Shown: in pieces, positions 17,764 through 27,063 of the stretch
Position numbering within the stretch: position 1 is the first letter of the stretch
Layout of the letters: each line of letters opens with the position of its first letter
Assembly (NCBI RefSeq): GCF_042683665.1
Contig: NZ_JBHUOO010000003.1
DNA length: 64,000 bases
DNA from: Leeuwenhoekiella polynyae
Lineage (GTDB): Bacteria; Bacteroidota; Bacteroidia; Flavobacteriales; Flavobacteriaceae
Reading direction: 5' to 3' (one strand)
The notes under the pieces: generated by a model
What the model was told of the DNA's origin: nothing
The model's input: the letters and a program-made list of their open reading frames with translations, nothing else
Database searches by the model: none
Made by a program: the position numbers and the translations under genes

Positions 17764-18270
17764 ATGAAGTTGGAAGAGCTAAATGCCGAAAAGCAACAAT
17801 TAATTGAACGCTTAGGAGTGCATATTGAGAAGAAAGACAATATTCCTCCTCTTGCAGCGCGCATTGTCTCAACCTTAATTTTAACGGGTAAAAAGGGGTG
17901 CACATTTGATGAGTTTGTAGCCAATTTACAAGCCAGTAAAAGTACCATTTCTACCCATTTAAATAATCTTCAGCATCAGAAGACCATAACCTATTATACC
18001 GTTTGTGGGGATCGCAAAAAATACTTTGTGATGAATCCAAATCACATCCTTATTCATATGGGTGAAACCCTTGATACCTGGGAAAAAGAAAAGCAACTGC
18101 ATGTTGCTGTTATGAAATATAAGGAGCAAATAAATCACAATAACCCCGAAAACGAAGAGCTGCACTTTGATCTGGAATTTCATTTAGAATACCTACAATA
18201 TCTAGAGCAAGCCAGTGAATCACTAAGAAAGATTCGAGAAAAACTTTCAGCAAAAAATAACAATGAATAA
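17764..18270 (+). CDS. GbsR/MarR family transcriptional regulator
   Basis: Winged-helix DNA-binding protein of 168 residues. An N-terminal helix (EELNAEKQQLIERLGVHIEKKDNIPP) is followed by the winged helix-turn-helix (ILTGKKGCTFDEFVANLQASKSTISTHLNNLQHQKTITYY), whose recognition helix contains SKSTISTHLNNL, and by a coiled-coil-rich C-terminal helix for dimerisation. It heads the efflux operon and overlaps the adaptor gene by 8 bp. The 20-bp palindrome 33 bp upstream is the obvious binding site. The effector is unknown; by analogy it may respond to a substrate of the pump. Confidence 0.88.
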   Translation: MKLEELNAEKQQLIERLGVHIEKKDNIPPLAARIVSTLILTGKKGCTFDEFVANLQASKSTISTHLNNLQHQKTITYYTVCGDRKKYFVMNPNHILIHMGETLDTWEKEKQLHVAVMKYKEQINHNNPENEELHFDLEFHLEYLQYLEQASESLRKIREKLSAKNNNE

Positions 18271-19414
18271 ACCCTCAATAATGAAAAAAAGAGTTTTATC
18301 TTATTTAATTCCTGCTCTGGTAGGAGTTTTTATAACCACAACATCTTGCGGTGATTCTAAACAGGCTCAGAAAGGAGAGGAACAACAGCCTCAAGCGCTG
18401 CCGGTAATTACTATACCTCAACAAACTGTGACCGGTTATAGTTCTTATCCTGCGAGCATAGAGGGTATTGTAAACAGTGGCGTACGCGCTAAAATACAAG
18501 GCTACATCTCTAATGTACTGGTAGATGAGGGTGAAAAAGTAAGAAAAGGTCAGGTTCTTTTTAAACTAGAAACTCAGTCTCTTTCTCAAGATGCCAATGC
18601 TGCAAAAGCTAATGTAAATGCTGCACAGGTTGAAGTTAATAAACTAAGACCCCTGGTTGAGAAAAAAATCATTAGTAACGTACAGTTAGAAACGGCAAAA
18701 GCCCAATTACAACAGGCACAAAGTGCTTATGAAAGTATTGCAGCAAATATAGGTTACGGCACTGTAAGAAGTCCTGTAGATGGTTATGTAGGTGCTATAC
18801 CATACCGAGAAGGAACTCTTGTAGGCCCTAGTGATTCTACCCCGTTAACAACGGTTTCAGACATAGAAAAAGTGTATGCATTTTTCTCTATGAACGAATC
18901 TGAATATCTTGACTTTATTCAGAATACTGAAGGAGCATCGCTTCAGGAAAAGGTAAATAACTTCCCCCAAGTAACTCTTGAACTGGCAAACGGAAAAGAA
19001 TATGATCAAAAAGGGAAGATACAAACGGTAACCGGCCAGGTAGATCCTACTACCGGTACGGTAAGTTTCAGAGCAATTTTTGACAACCCAAATCAGCTGA
19101 TCACAAATGGTAATAGTGGCACTCTTAAAATTCCTATTGTTTATAGTGATGTTGCCGTAGTGCCTCAAAATTCAACTTTTGAACAACAGGGAAAGATCAT
19201 TACCTACAAAGTAAGCAGCGAGAACAAAACAGTGACTTCTGAGATCACCACAAAAGCGACTGTAGGCAACTTATACATCGTAGATTCTGGTTTACAAGCC
19301 GGTGATAAAATCATTGCAAAAGGAGCCAATAAGGTACGTGCCGGGATGACTATACAGCCTCAAGAAGTTCCTTTTGACAGTATTGCAAAACCTGTTAAAC
19401 AACTATTCCAATAA
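18263..19414 (+). CDS. RND efflux periplasmic adaptor lipoprotein (AcrA-like)
   Basis: Membrane fusion protein of 383 residues that links the inner-membrane RND pump to the outer-membrane channel. It has a lipoprotein signal (ITTTSC), a barrel-sandwich (lipoyl-like) domain around NSGVRAKIQGYISNVLVDEGEKVRKGQ, a coiled-coil hairpin (about residues 105-155), and beta-barrel and membrane-proximal domains (PVDGYVGAIPYREGTLVG, TGTVSFRAIFDNPNQLITNGNSG). The ATG at 18263 overlaps the regulator gene; the ATG at 18281 gives a shorter and more typical signal peptide and may be the true start. It is followed after 15 bp by the pump gene. Confidence 0.93.
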   Translation: MNKPSIMKKRVLSYLIPALVGVFITTTSCGDSKQAQKGEEQQPQALPVITIPQQTVTGYSSYPASIEGIVNSGVRAKIQGYISNVLVDEGEKVRKGQVLFKLETQSLSQDANAAKANVNAAQVEVNKLRPLVEKKIISNVQLETAKAQLQQAQSAYESIAANIGYGTVRSPVDGYVGAIPYREGTLVGPSDSTPLTTVSDIEKVYAFFSMNESEYLDFIQNTEGASLQEKVNNFPQVTLELANGKEYDQKGKIQTVTGQVDPTTGTVSFRAIFDNPNQLITNGNSGTLKIPIVYSDVAVVPQNSTFEQQGKIITYKVSSENKTVTSEITTKATVGNLYIVDSGLQAGDKIIAKGANKVRAGMTIQPQEVPFDSIAKPVKQLFQ

Positions 19415-19429
19415 TCTAAGCAGCAAATC

Positions 19430-22400
19430 ATGTTAAAAACATTTATAGAAAGACCGGTACTTTCTACTGTAATATCTATTATCATAGTTATTCTTGGAGT
19501 ACTTGGACTTACAACCTTATCTGTTGAGCAATATCCTGATATTGCACCGCCAACAGTTCAGGTAACTGCAAGTTACACCGGTGCCAGTGCTGAGACCATT
19601 CTGGAAAGTGTAATCATTCCTATTGAGGAACAAATTAACGGTGTTGAAGGGATGAGCTATATCACCTCTACAGCAACCAATAATGGTACTGCTGAGATCA
19701 CGGTATATTTTGATCAGGATACAGACCCTGATATTGATGCGGTAAACGTACAAAACCGGGTAGCTCTTGCGAGCCCATTACTCCCGCAAGAAGTTACACA
19801 GTCTGGTGTGGTAACCCAAAAAAGACAAACAGGAGCGTTGATGTTTATGTCTATGTATTCTAAGAATCCAGACTATGATGCGACGTTCTTAAACAATTAC
19901 CTGAATATTAATATCATTCCGGCATTTAAGCGTGTAAATGGTGTGGGCGATGCAAACGTATTCTCACAACAGGATTATGCAATGCGTATCTGGTTAAAAC
20001 CAGACCGTTTAAAAGCGTATAACCTAGTACCTGCAGATATTACAGCGGCATTAAACGAGCAAAGTTTAGAAGCTGCTGCGGGAACTTTGGGACAGAATAA
20101 CGGAGAAACTTTTTCTTACACTATTAAATACAGTGGGCGTTATAAAGAAGAAGGACAATATGAAGATATCATCATCAAAGCTCTCGAAAACGGACAGTTT
20201 TTAAGACTGAAAGATGTTGCAGATATTCAGCTTGATGCGCAATCTTATGCGGCAAGCTCACAAACTAAAGGGTACCCTAGTGTGAGTTTTGCTATCTATC
20301 AAACTAAAGGTTCTAATGCGCAAGATATTATTGAAACCATTCAGGGTGAACTGGAAACGATTAGAAAAGATCTGCCAGAAGGTGTAGAGATCTTTGTGCC
20401 GTATAACACCAATGAATTTCTGGAAGCTTCCATAGAAAAAGTGGTTCACACCCTTATAGAAGCCTTTATTTTGGTATTTATCGTTGTGTTTATTTTCTTG
20501 CAAGATTTTAGATCCACATTAATCCCGGCGATTGCGGTTCCGGTTTCGATTATAGGTACATTTTTCTTCTTAAACTTATTTGGGTACTCTATAAACCTGC
20601 TTACGCTATTTGCACTCGTATTGGCAATTGGTATCGTGGTAGATGATGCAATTGTAGTTGTTGAGGCCGTTCACGCCAAATTAGATGAAGGCGCTAAAAG
20701 TGCATCTGGTGCTACTCTAGATGCAATGCACGAAATATCTGGAGCGATCATCTCGATCACCTTAGTTATGGCTGCGGTATTTATACCAGTAACCTTTGTA
20801 CAAGGTCCTACAGGGGTTTTCTATGAACAGTTTGGTATCACACTTATTGTTGCGATTATAATTTCAGCAGTTAACGCATTGACTTTGAGTCCGGCATTGT
20901 GTGCCTTATTCTTAAAGCCGCATAATGAAGAAGACGAGCATAAGAAGAAAAGCTTTTTACAGCGTTTTTATGACAGATTCAACAGGGGTTTTAATGCCAC
21001 TATTAATCACTACGGAAAGTCTTTAGGTTTCTTATACAAAAACAAATGGATCACCTTTGCGATGATCATACTTGCAGGTATGGGAATATTTTGGGCTTCA
21101 AGTACGACACGAACCGGTTTTGTACCTAATGAAGACCGTGGAGTATTATTTATTGATATGTCACTTGCACCGGGTTCTTCTTTAGATAAAACTAACGAAG
21201 TACTTACCGAACTTTATAATGACATTAAAGACATACCAGGCATTGAAGGTATCAGCACCGTTTCTGGTCGTGGTTTAATAAGTGGTCAGGGTAGTAACAA
21301 CGCTTTAGGTTTTATGAAGCTTGATGACTTCTCTAAGCGTGATGCAGATTCTTTATCTGTAGATGCTATAACCGCAAAGCTCTTTGGAGTGGCTGCTCAA
21401 TACCCTGAAGCGAATATTATTTTCTTTGCTCCTCCTAGTATCCCTGGGTTTAGTATTTCATCTGGAGTAGAGGTAAACTTATTAGACCGAGCTAGTGGTA
21501 CATTAACAGATCTGGATCAAGCCAATCAGGAATTTATGGGTAACATTATGTCTCATCCTGAAGTGCAATACGCACAATCATCTTTCAACACAAAATATCC
21601 CCAATATCAATTGGATATTGACATTCCCCTTGCTAAACGTACAGGAGTGACCGTTAGTGATATATTCTCTGCAATGCAGGGCTATATAGGTGGGATTTAT
21701 GCTGCAGATTTTTCACGTTTTGGTAAACAATACCGTGTTTACATACAGGCATATCCAGATTTCCGCGCAGATAAAGATGATATAAACTCCATGTTTATCA
21801 GAACTAAAAATGGAGATATGACACCACTTAGTGAATATGTAAGTTTTGAGCGTGTTTACGGTCCGCAGGCTGTAACCAGATTCAACCTTTTTAATTCGAC
21901 TAAAGTAAACGTATCTATGAACCCGGGATACAGTTCCGGTGATGGTATTAAAATCGTTGAGCAAGAAGCCTCTAAACTTGCAAATAATTATGATGTAGCC
22001 TACTCCGGTCTGACTCGTGAAGAAGTAAGTTCTGGTAATCAAACCCTAATGATATTTATGTTGTGTGTATTGTTTGTATACTTTTTACTATCTGCACAAT
22101 ACGAAAGTTACTTACTACCACTGGCAGTAATCCTTTCTTTACCACTGGGTATTTTTGGAGCTTTTATCTCAACCAAATTAATGGGGCTTGAGAATAATAT
22201 TTACTTCCAGATCGCACTCATAATGCTGGTAGGTCTATTAGCAAAAAATGCGATTCTTATTGTAGAATTTGCCATACAGCGGCGTAAAAATGGGGAATCT
22301 ATTGTAGACGCTGCTATAGATGGAGCAAAAGCGCGTCTACGCCCAATCTTAATGACCTCGTTTGCCTTTATCCTGGGGCTTATGCCTCTTGTACTTGCTA

Positions 22401-22570
22401 CAGGTGTAGGTGCTGCTGGAAACCGCTCAATAGGTACCGGAGCTGTTGGTGGATTATTAATAGGGACCGTACTCGGTGTGTTTGTAATCCCTATTCTCTA
22501 TATCATGTTTCAATGGTTACAAGAGAAAATTTCTGGAAAACCAACTACTCAAACCGAAGAAACTCATTAA
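19430..22570 (+). CDS. RND multidrug efflux permease (AcrB/HAE1 family)
   Basis: Proton-driven inner-membrane exporter of 1046 residues, full length for the HAE1 family. There are twelve transmembrane segments in the usual 1+5 and 1+5 layout around two large periplasmic loops. The first segment is LSTVISIIIVILGVLGL. TM4 carries the proton-relay aspartates (LALVLAIGIVVDDAIVVVEAV), and the second half repeats the plan (LLAKNAILIVEFA). The porter sequence GQNNGETFSYTIKY and the funnel region are intact. Together with the adaptor before it and the outer-membrane factor 1 bp after it, the gene encodes a complete tripartite pump. Substrates cannot be inferred. Confidence 0.96.
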   Translation: MLKTFIERPVLSTVISIIIVILGVLGLTTLSVEQYPDIAPPTVQVTASYTGASAETILESVIIPIEEQINGVEGMSYITSTATNNGTAEITVYFDQDTDPDIDAVNVQNRVALASPLLPQEVTQSGVVTQKRQTGALMFMSMYSKNPDYDATFLNNYLNINIIPAFKRVNGVGDANVFSQQDYAMRIWLKPDRLKAYNLVPADITAALNEQSLEAAAGTLGQNNGETFSYTIKYSGRYKEEGQYEDIIIKALENGQFLRLKDVADIQLDAQSYAASSQTKGYPSVSFAIYQTKGSNAQDIIETIQGELETIRKDLPEGVEIFVPYNTNEFLEASIEKVVHTLIEAFILVFIVVFIFLQDFRSTLIPAIAVPVSIIGTFFFLNLFGYSINLLTLFALVLAIGIVVDDAIVVVEAVHAKLDEGAKSASGATLDAMHEISGAIISITLVMAAVFIPVTFVQGPTGVFYEQFGITLIVAIIISAVNALTLSPALCALFLKPHNEEDEHKKKSFLQRFYDRFNRGFNATINHYGKSLGFLYKNKWITFAMIILAGMGIFWASSTTRTGFVPNEDRGVLFIDMSLAPGSSLDKTNEVLTELYNDIKDIPGIEGISTVSGRGLISGQGSNNALGFMKLDDFSKRDADSLSVDAITAKLFGVAAQYPEANIIFFAPPSIPGFSISSGVEVNLLDRASGTLTDLDQANQEFMGNIMSHPEVQYAQSSFNTKYPQYQLDIDIPLAKRTGVTVSDIFSAMQGYIGGIYAADFSRFGKQYRVYIQAYPDFRADKDDINSMFIRTKNGDMTPLSEYVSFERVYGPQAVTRFNLFNSTKVNVSMNPGYSSGDGIKIVEQEASKLANNYDVAYSGLTREEVSSGNQTLMIFMLCVLFVYFLLSAQYESYLLPLAVILSLPLGIFGAFISTKLMGLENNIYFQIALIMLVGLLAKNAILIVEFAIQRRKNGESIVDAAIDGAKARLRPILMTSFAFILGLMPLVLATGVGAAGNRSIGTGAVGGLLIGTVLGVFVIPILYIMFQWLQEKISGKPTTQTEETH

Positions 22571-22571
22571 T

Positions 22572-23972
22572 ATGAAAAAGCAAACAATATTTAGATTTTT
22601 CACACTGATTGCTGTTCCCTTATTGCTGGCTTCGTGCTTTGCTGCTAAAGAATATGAGCGCCCGGAAGAAGTGATTAACGATCTCAACTACCGCACAGAT
22701 ATGCTGCCGCAAGACAGTACAAATGTGACGCTGATTTCTTGGAACGAACTTTTTACAGATCCTGCTCTTCAGGAATTGATTCAAGAGGGACTTCAGGAAA
22801 ATATAGACATTCGTGTTGCTTTAGAACAGATCAGAGCTGCTCAGGCTTACTTTAAGCAAGGCAAGCAGGGCTATTTCCCAACCCTTAGCGGAACCGGGCA
22901 ATACACACATCAGGATTTATCGTCAAACAGTCAGTTTGGAAGTCAATTCTCTAGTTTAGATGTTTTTCAGCTTAGCGGAAGTCTTTCGTGGGAGGCTGAT
23001 ATCTGGGGAAAAATAAGAAGTAATAAACGCGCTTATGCCGCTTCTTATTTACAAACTGTAGAAGCTCATAAAGCTGTAAAGACTGCTTTGATTGCTAATA
23101 TCGCGTCCTCTTACTTTCAGCTTTTAGCTTTAGATGAACAACTTCGGGTTACCGAAGAAACCATCGAAACCAGAAGCAGTAGCCTCGAAACTACAAAAGC
23201 TTTAAAAGAAGCCGGTAATGTTACTGAAGTAGGCGTAAAGCAAACAGAAGCGCAACTGTATACGGCAAAAGCCTTACGATTAGACATCCTTAAACAAATA
23301 CGCCTTTTAGAAAACAGTCTTTCTATACTTTTAGGCAAAGAGGCGGGTGCGATTGAACGCGGTAATCTTGTTGATCAGAAAATCACAACACCGCTAAAAA
23401 CCGGTGTTCCTGCTGAATTGTTGAGCAACAGACCAGACGTTATGGCTTCAGAATTTAATTTACTGAATGCGTTTGAACTCACGAATGTAGCCCGAAGCAA
23501 CTTTTACCCTTCGCTTACCTTAACAGCAACTGGTGGTTTTCAGAGTTTAGAATTTGACAAGCTTTTTGATTCGAGTTCTTTATTTTCAACTATTGTTGCT
23601 GGTCTGACTCAGCCTATTTTTAACGGAAGACAAATACGAACAAAATATGAAGTAGCCCAAGCAACGCAAGAACAAGCTAAACTTCAGTTTAGAAGCGCCT
23701 TGCTAACTGCAACTCAGGAAGTCTCTGATGCTTTATATTCATATGAAATTGCCACTGAAAAACTGGAAGTGAAGAAAAATGAATTTGAAGCCTATGATCT
23801 GGCAACAAACTATTCTGAAGAGCTTTTAGATAACGGTCTCGTAAACTACTTAGAAGTACTAACCGCGCGTCAAAATGCTCTTAGTTCTAGCTTAGACCTT
23901 ATAGACACCCGTTTTAACCAACTGCAAGCAATCGTAGACCTCTACGAAGCTCTAGGAGGTGGATGGCAATAG
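22572..23972 (+). CDS. Outer-membrane efflux factor lipoprotein (TolC/NodT family)
   Basis: Outer-membrane channel of 466 residues that completes the RND pump. The N-terminus is a lipoprotein signal (LLLASC). Two OEP repeats of long helices with beta-barrel strands follow: first repeat WNELFTDPALQELIQEGLQENIDIRVALEQIRAAQAYFKQG, second around SNRPDVMASEFNLLNAFELTNVARSNFYPSLTLTATGG. These are typical NodT-type landmarks. It starts 1 bp after the permease gene, so the four genes form one operon, ended by the terminator at 24022. Confidence 0.94.
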   Translation: MKKQTIFRFFTLIAVPLLLASCFAAKEYERPEEVINDLNYRTDMLPQDSTNVTLISWNELFTDPALQELIQEGLQENIDIRVALEQIRAAQAYFKQGKQGYFPTLSGTGQYTHQDLSSNSQFGSQFSSLDVFQLSGSLSWEADIWGKIRSNKRAYAASYLQTVEAHKAVKTALIANIASSYFQLLALDEQLRVTEETIETRSSSLETTKALKEAGNVTEVGVKQTEAQLYTAKALRLDILKQIRLLENSLSILLGKEAGAIERGNLVDQKITTPLKTGVPAELLSNRPDVMASEFNLLNAFELTNVARSNFYPSLTLTATGGFQSLEFDKLFDSSSLFSTIVAGLTQPIFNGRQIRTKYEVAQATQEQAKLQFRSALLTATQEVSDALYSYEIATEKLEVKKNEFEAYDLATNYSEELLDNGLVNYLEVLTARQNALSSSLDLIDTRFNQLQAIVDLYEALGGGWQ

Positions 23973-24021
23973 CCAAAATTTTTAAAATTAATCGAGCCTT
24001 TTATCCCTAAAGGAACAGCTT

Positions 24022-24058
24022 AAAGCCGGAACACTTGATGTTTCGGCTTTTTGTTTTT
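24022..24058 (+). terminator. Rho-independent terminator of the efflux operon
   Basis: Stem AAAGCCG...CGGCTTT (24022-24028 and 24044-24050) extended by AA/TT, followed by TTGTTTTT. It abuts the convergent lipoprotein gene that ends at 24057. Confidence 0.75.
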
Positions 24059-24557
24059 AGCGCAATGGGAATCCCTTTGCGGCCCACCACGGGTGTAACT
24101 CAATCTCTAATCTACCTGCTTGAACCATAGGGTCTAGATTTGCCAGACTATCTGCCATCTTCAGTGTTGGCGTATTGTAAATAGTAATACCGCGTATAGT
24201 GCTATCATCTCCAAAAGGTCCTGAAATATCTGCATAGCCTAACTCATACATTTTACCTAAATGTTCTAAGTGTAGCTTCTGAAGACTGTCTGCCTCAGCT
24301 TTAGTCTGGTTGCGATTAGTACCCCTTTTGAGAAAAGCCATAAAATACTGTTGCATAATCACTGTATCTTTTGTTTTCTCATCTACGTAATTCATTGTGA
24401 GATAACCTGCTTCTTTGAGTTCAGCTTCTATATCAGAAACAAGTCTTTTATGTTGTGGTTCATCCTTACGACGAGGCACTTCTTTTGCCGGTTGTTCTTT
24501 ACAAGACACTAAAAAAACCAATAGAGTAAACAGTTTAAAAATTAATTTTCTTTCCAT
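24057..24557 (-). CDS. YciI-like domain lipoprotein
   Basis: Protein of 166 residues with a lipoprotein signal (LLVFLVSC, Cys19) and a C-terminal YCII-related domain: a first strand with QQYFMAFLKRGTNRNQ, a helix (EADSLQKLHLEHLGKMYELGYADISGPFGDD), and the closing strands RGITIYNTPTLKMADSLANLDPMVQAGRLEIELHPWWAAKG. YciI proteins are small ferredoxin-like-fold domains of poorly defined function, usually cytoplasmic, so a lipoprotein version is less common. The gene start overlaps the end of the CYTH gene by 16 bp, which indicates an operon with it. Confidence 0.8.
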   Translation of the reverse strand: MERKLIFKLFTLLVFLVSCKEQPAKEVPRRKDEPQHKRLVSDIEAELKEAGYLTMNYVDEKTKDTVIMQQYFMAFLKRGTNRNQTKAEADSLQKLHLEHLGKMYELGYADISGPFGDDSTIRGITIYNTPTLKMADSLANLDPMVQAGRLEIELHPWWAAKGFPLR

Positions 24558-25018
24558 AACGTAAATGGGTTTTTACTCAGCTGTGAGTTGTAGTACCGCA
24601 CGTCCCCGGTAACTTCTTCTCCCAGCCAATCTGGTTTTATAAACTTTTCATCTGAGGTGTTCAATTCTATTTCGGCTAAAACAAGTCCATCATTTTCATC
24701 AAAAAATTCATCTACTTCATAAACATGTTCACCAGCTTCAACCTCATACCTTATTTTTGAAATCACACCGGGTTCACACAGTTTCAATAAAGCTTCGGCC
24801 TCCTCTTTATCAATTTCTTTTTCCCACTCAAAACGCGTTGTTCCAGACTCGTCAGACTTACCTTTTATGGTCAAATAGCCTATTTTTTTTTTAATGCGTA
24901 TACGCACAGCGCGCTCAGGACTGCTATTGAGATAGCCTTGCTTTATTTCGCTTTGCGAAAAAGCTTCTGATTTAAAAGCTTTTGTTTTCACTAAAAATTT
25001 ACGTTCTATTTCAAGCAT
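24542..25018 (-). CDS. CYTH domain protein (triphosphate tunnel phosphatase family)
   Basis: Cytoplasmic protein of 158 residues of the CYTH superfamily (CyaB adenylate cyclase and thiamine triphosphatase). The N-terminal signature ExExK is present as EIERK (residues 3-7), followed by YLTIKGKSDESGTTRFEWEKEI, which supplies the basic residues that bind the triphosphate, and by EVDEFFDENDGLVLAEIEL with acidic metal ligands. The group to which such single-domain bacterial proteins belong mostly hydrolyses inorganic triphosphate or nucleoside triphosphates; I cannot assign the substrate. It overlaps the Rossmann protein gene by 8 bp and the YciI gene by 16 bp. Confidence 0.9.
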   Translation of the reverse strand: MLEIERKFLVKTKAFKSEAFSQSEIKQGYLNSSPERAVRIRIKKKIGYLTIKGKSDESGTTRFEWEKEIDKEEAEALLKLCEPGVISKIRYEVEAGEHVYEVDEFFDENDGLVLAEIELNTSDEKFIKPDWLGEEVTGDVRYYNSQLSKNPFTLWKEN

Positions 25019-25676
25019 GTTTTCCTGCGATTTTTTTGATTACATCAGATTCTATTCTGTTATCTGCATATGTGTTAAAGGAAAGATACTGCATTGCTGC
25101 TACTAAAGCTTCTGGTTTTATGCTTTGAAATTTCTTTAAAGGTCCTATCAAAAAAAAGTTGAAAACCTTAAAAACCTGTATGGCCAGCTTTTCTGTCATT
25201 CGCTTTTCTTCCCGATCTCCTGCTAATAATGCCGGCTGCAATAAATAAGTTTCCTGTAGATTTTGTTTAAGTACATCACGCTCCATCTCCCCTTTCACTT
25301 TATTGTAAAAAACACTGCTTTCTGCATTTGCACCCAGCGCAGAAATAGCAATAAATTGGGGAATATTATTTTGTTTGCATAACCGGGCAGCACTTACAGG
25401 AATGCCATAATCTATCTGTCTATAGGTTTCTTTATCACTCGTTTTAGACTGAGTCGTACCAATACAGCAGAAAACAATATCACCTTTAAATAAAGATTCA
25501 TATTTCTCTAAATCAAGAACATCTACTACGTGCTCTTCTAGTTTAGGATGCGTTATATTAGATTTTCTACGATGAAAACTGATGAGTTTATCATATCTGG
25601 AATCAGCTAAAACTGATTCAGCAAGAAGATTACCAGTTAGTCCTGTAATACCTAATATAATTGCTGTTTTTCCCAT
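25011..25676 (-). CDS. NAD(P)-binding Rossmann-fold protein (atypical SDR, HTATIP2/YbjT-like)
   Basis: Cytoplasmic protein of 221 residues with the nucleotide-binding motif GITGLTGNL near the start (GxTGxxG), followed by a short core in which the lineage motif VFCCIGTTQSKTSDKE and the YNKVKGEMERDV segment (Tyr and Lys positions of SDR enzymes) are visible. This pattern is that of the atypical short-chain reductases related to HTATIP2 (TIP30). The physiological substrate is unknown. It is the first gene of a three-gene minus-strand operon that diverges from dinB. Confidence 0.85.
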   Translation of the reverse strand: MGKTAIILGITGLTGNLLAESVLADSRYDKLISFHRRKSNITHPKLEEHVVDVLDLEKYESLFKGDIVFCCIGTTQSKTSDKETYRQIDYGIPVSAARLCKQNNIPQFIAISALGANAESSVFYNKVKGEMERDVLKQNLQETYLLQPALLAGDREEKRMTEKLAIQVFKVFNFFLIGPLKKFQSIKPEALVAAMQYLSFNTYADNRIESDVIKKIAGKHA

Positions 25677-25788
25677 TTTATTTGATTTGCTAGATAATTA
25701 AAACTGAAATGCTACAAGAATTAATTATAAAGCCAATTTACAATTTTGTGCGTTTAAAAATAGAGCCGAGCGCAAAGCCCTTTGATGT

Positions 25789-25796
25789 ATTTTTGC
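25789..25796 (+). promoter_or_regulatory. Probable -7 element of the dinB promoter
   Basis: TATTTTTG matches TAnnTTTG and lies 7 bp before the dinB ATG, which would give a nearly leaderless transcript. No good TTG element is seen at the right distance, so this is tentative. Confidence 0.35.
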
Positions 25797-25803
25797 AAAT
25801 ACT

Positions 25804-26907
25804 ATGGAAGAAGAACCTAAATCCAGAAAGATTATTCATGTCGATATGGATGCATTTTATGCGTCTGTAGAACAGCTGGACAATCCTGAACTGAGAGGAA
25901 AACCTGTAGCCGTGGGTGGTGGTTCTGAACGTGGTGTGGTGAGCGCAGCGAGTTATGAAGCCCGTAAATTTGGTGTGCGTAGCGCGATGGCAGGAGGTTT
26001 AGCACGCAGACTCTGCCCAGAACTCATTTTTGTAAAGACTCGTTTTGACAGGTATCGGGAGATAAGTGCTCAAATCAGACAAATATTTTATGAATATACA
26101 GATCTGGTAGAACCGCTGTCTCTTGATGAAGCCTATCTGGACGTCAGTGACAATAAAAAGGGAAATCCCAGCGCGTCGCTCATTGCAAAAGAAATACGCG
26201 CTAAGATCAAAGAAAAAACAGGCCTAAATGCTTCTGCAGGGATTTCTGTAAATAAATTTATTGCAAAAGTTGCTAGCGATGTCAATAAGCCTAACGGTCA
26301 AAAAACCATTGGCCCAGAAGAAGTAATCCCATTTCTCGAAGCTCTAGATATCAGAAAATTTTATGGTGTGGGTAAAGTCACTGCCGAAAAAATGTACCAA
26401 CTCGGCATATTCACAGGCAATGAACTTAAAACTAAAACACTGGAGTTTTTAGAGGAAAAATTCGGTAAAAGCGGGAAGCATTATTATAATGTGGTGCGCG
26501 GTATTCACAACAGTCCTGTAAAGCCAGACCGAATTAGAAAATCATTAGGTGCAGAGCGAACATTTAGTGAAAATATTTCTTCTGAAATCTTTATGCTAGA
26601 GCGTCTCGAGAACATTGCCGAAGAGATTGAACGCCGCTTAAAGAAGTCTAATGTTGCCGGTAAAACAGTTACTTTAAAAATTAAGTATAGCGACTTCACA
26701 TTAAAAACCCGAAGCAAAACACTTTCCTATTATATCAGGTCTAAAGACGTTATTCTTGAAACTGCAAAAGAGCTGCTTTACCAAGAAAAAATGAAAAATA
26801 GTGTGCGCCTTTTGGGTATTACTTTAGCAAACCTCAACACAGAAGATAAAAAGGAACAACTCTCTGACAAGAAAGAAATTGTTGTTCAGCTAAAATTTGA
26901 GTTTTAA
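25804..26907 (+). CDS. dinB: DNA polymerase IV (Y-family translesion polymerase)
   Basis: Error-prone Y-family polymerase of 367 residues that copies damaged DNA. Catalytic residues: HVDMDAFYASVEQ with Asp14, and SLDEAYLDVS with Asp108 and Glu109. The steric-gate region is FYA after the first motif. The helix-hairpin-helix thumb (FYGVGKVTAEKMYQLGI) and the little-finger domain (VRGIHNSPVKPDRIRKSLGAERTF) are in order. The last residues, QLKFEF, resemble a sliding-clamp-binding peptide. It stands alone, divergent from the CYTH operon and convergent with pyk. No SOS box was looked for, as Bacteroidota LexA sites vary. Confidence 0.96.
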   Translation: MEEEPKSRKIIHVDMDAFYASVEQLDNPELRGKPVAVGGGSERGVVSAASYEARKFGVRSAMAGGLARRLCPELIFVKTRFDRYREISAQIRQIFYEYTDLVEPLSLDEAYLDVSDNKKGNPSASLIAKEIRAKIKEKTGLNASAGISVNKFIAKVASDVNKPNGQKTIGPEEVIPFLEALDIRKFYGVGKVTAEKMYQLGIFTGNELKTKTLEFLEEKFGKSGKHYYNVVRGIHNSPVKPDRIRKSLGAERTFSENISSEIFMLERLENIAEEIERRLKKSNVAGKTVTLKIKYSDFTLKTRSKTLSYYIRSKDVILETAKELLYQEKMKNSVRLLGITLANLNTEDKKEQLSDKKEIVVQLKFEF

Positions 26908-26970
26908 TTAAACTACCTAACGGCAAGCTCAAGAGGTATTTATAAGTAAACCTAATATTAATTATAAAGT

Positions 26971-27006
26971 AAGCCTTGGAGTATTATATCCTTTGGTGGT
27001 GCCAAT
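26971..27006 (-). repeat. Copy 2 of the 35-37 nt post-terminator motif
   Basis: On the plus strand this copy runs from AAGCCTTGGAGT to GGTGGTGCCAA and matches the copy at 6136-6172 apart from two 1-nt gaps and a few substitutions. Again it lies directly after the T tract of a minus-strand terminator, here that of pyk. Confidence 0.5.
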
Positions 27007-27036
27007 AAAAAAAGCCCTTTCAAGTGAAAGAGCTTT
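27007..27036 (-). terminator. Rho-independent terminator of pyk
   Basis: Interrupted stem AAAGC-CTTTC (27011-27021) and GAAAG-GCTTT (27026-27036); on the minus strand it is followed by a run of T. It lies about 28 bp after the pyk stop codon. Confidence 0.7.
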
Positions 27037-27063
27037 ATAATTTATAAGGAAGAAATCTTAGAA

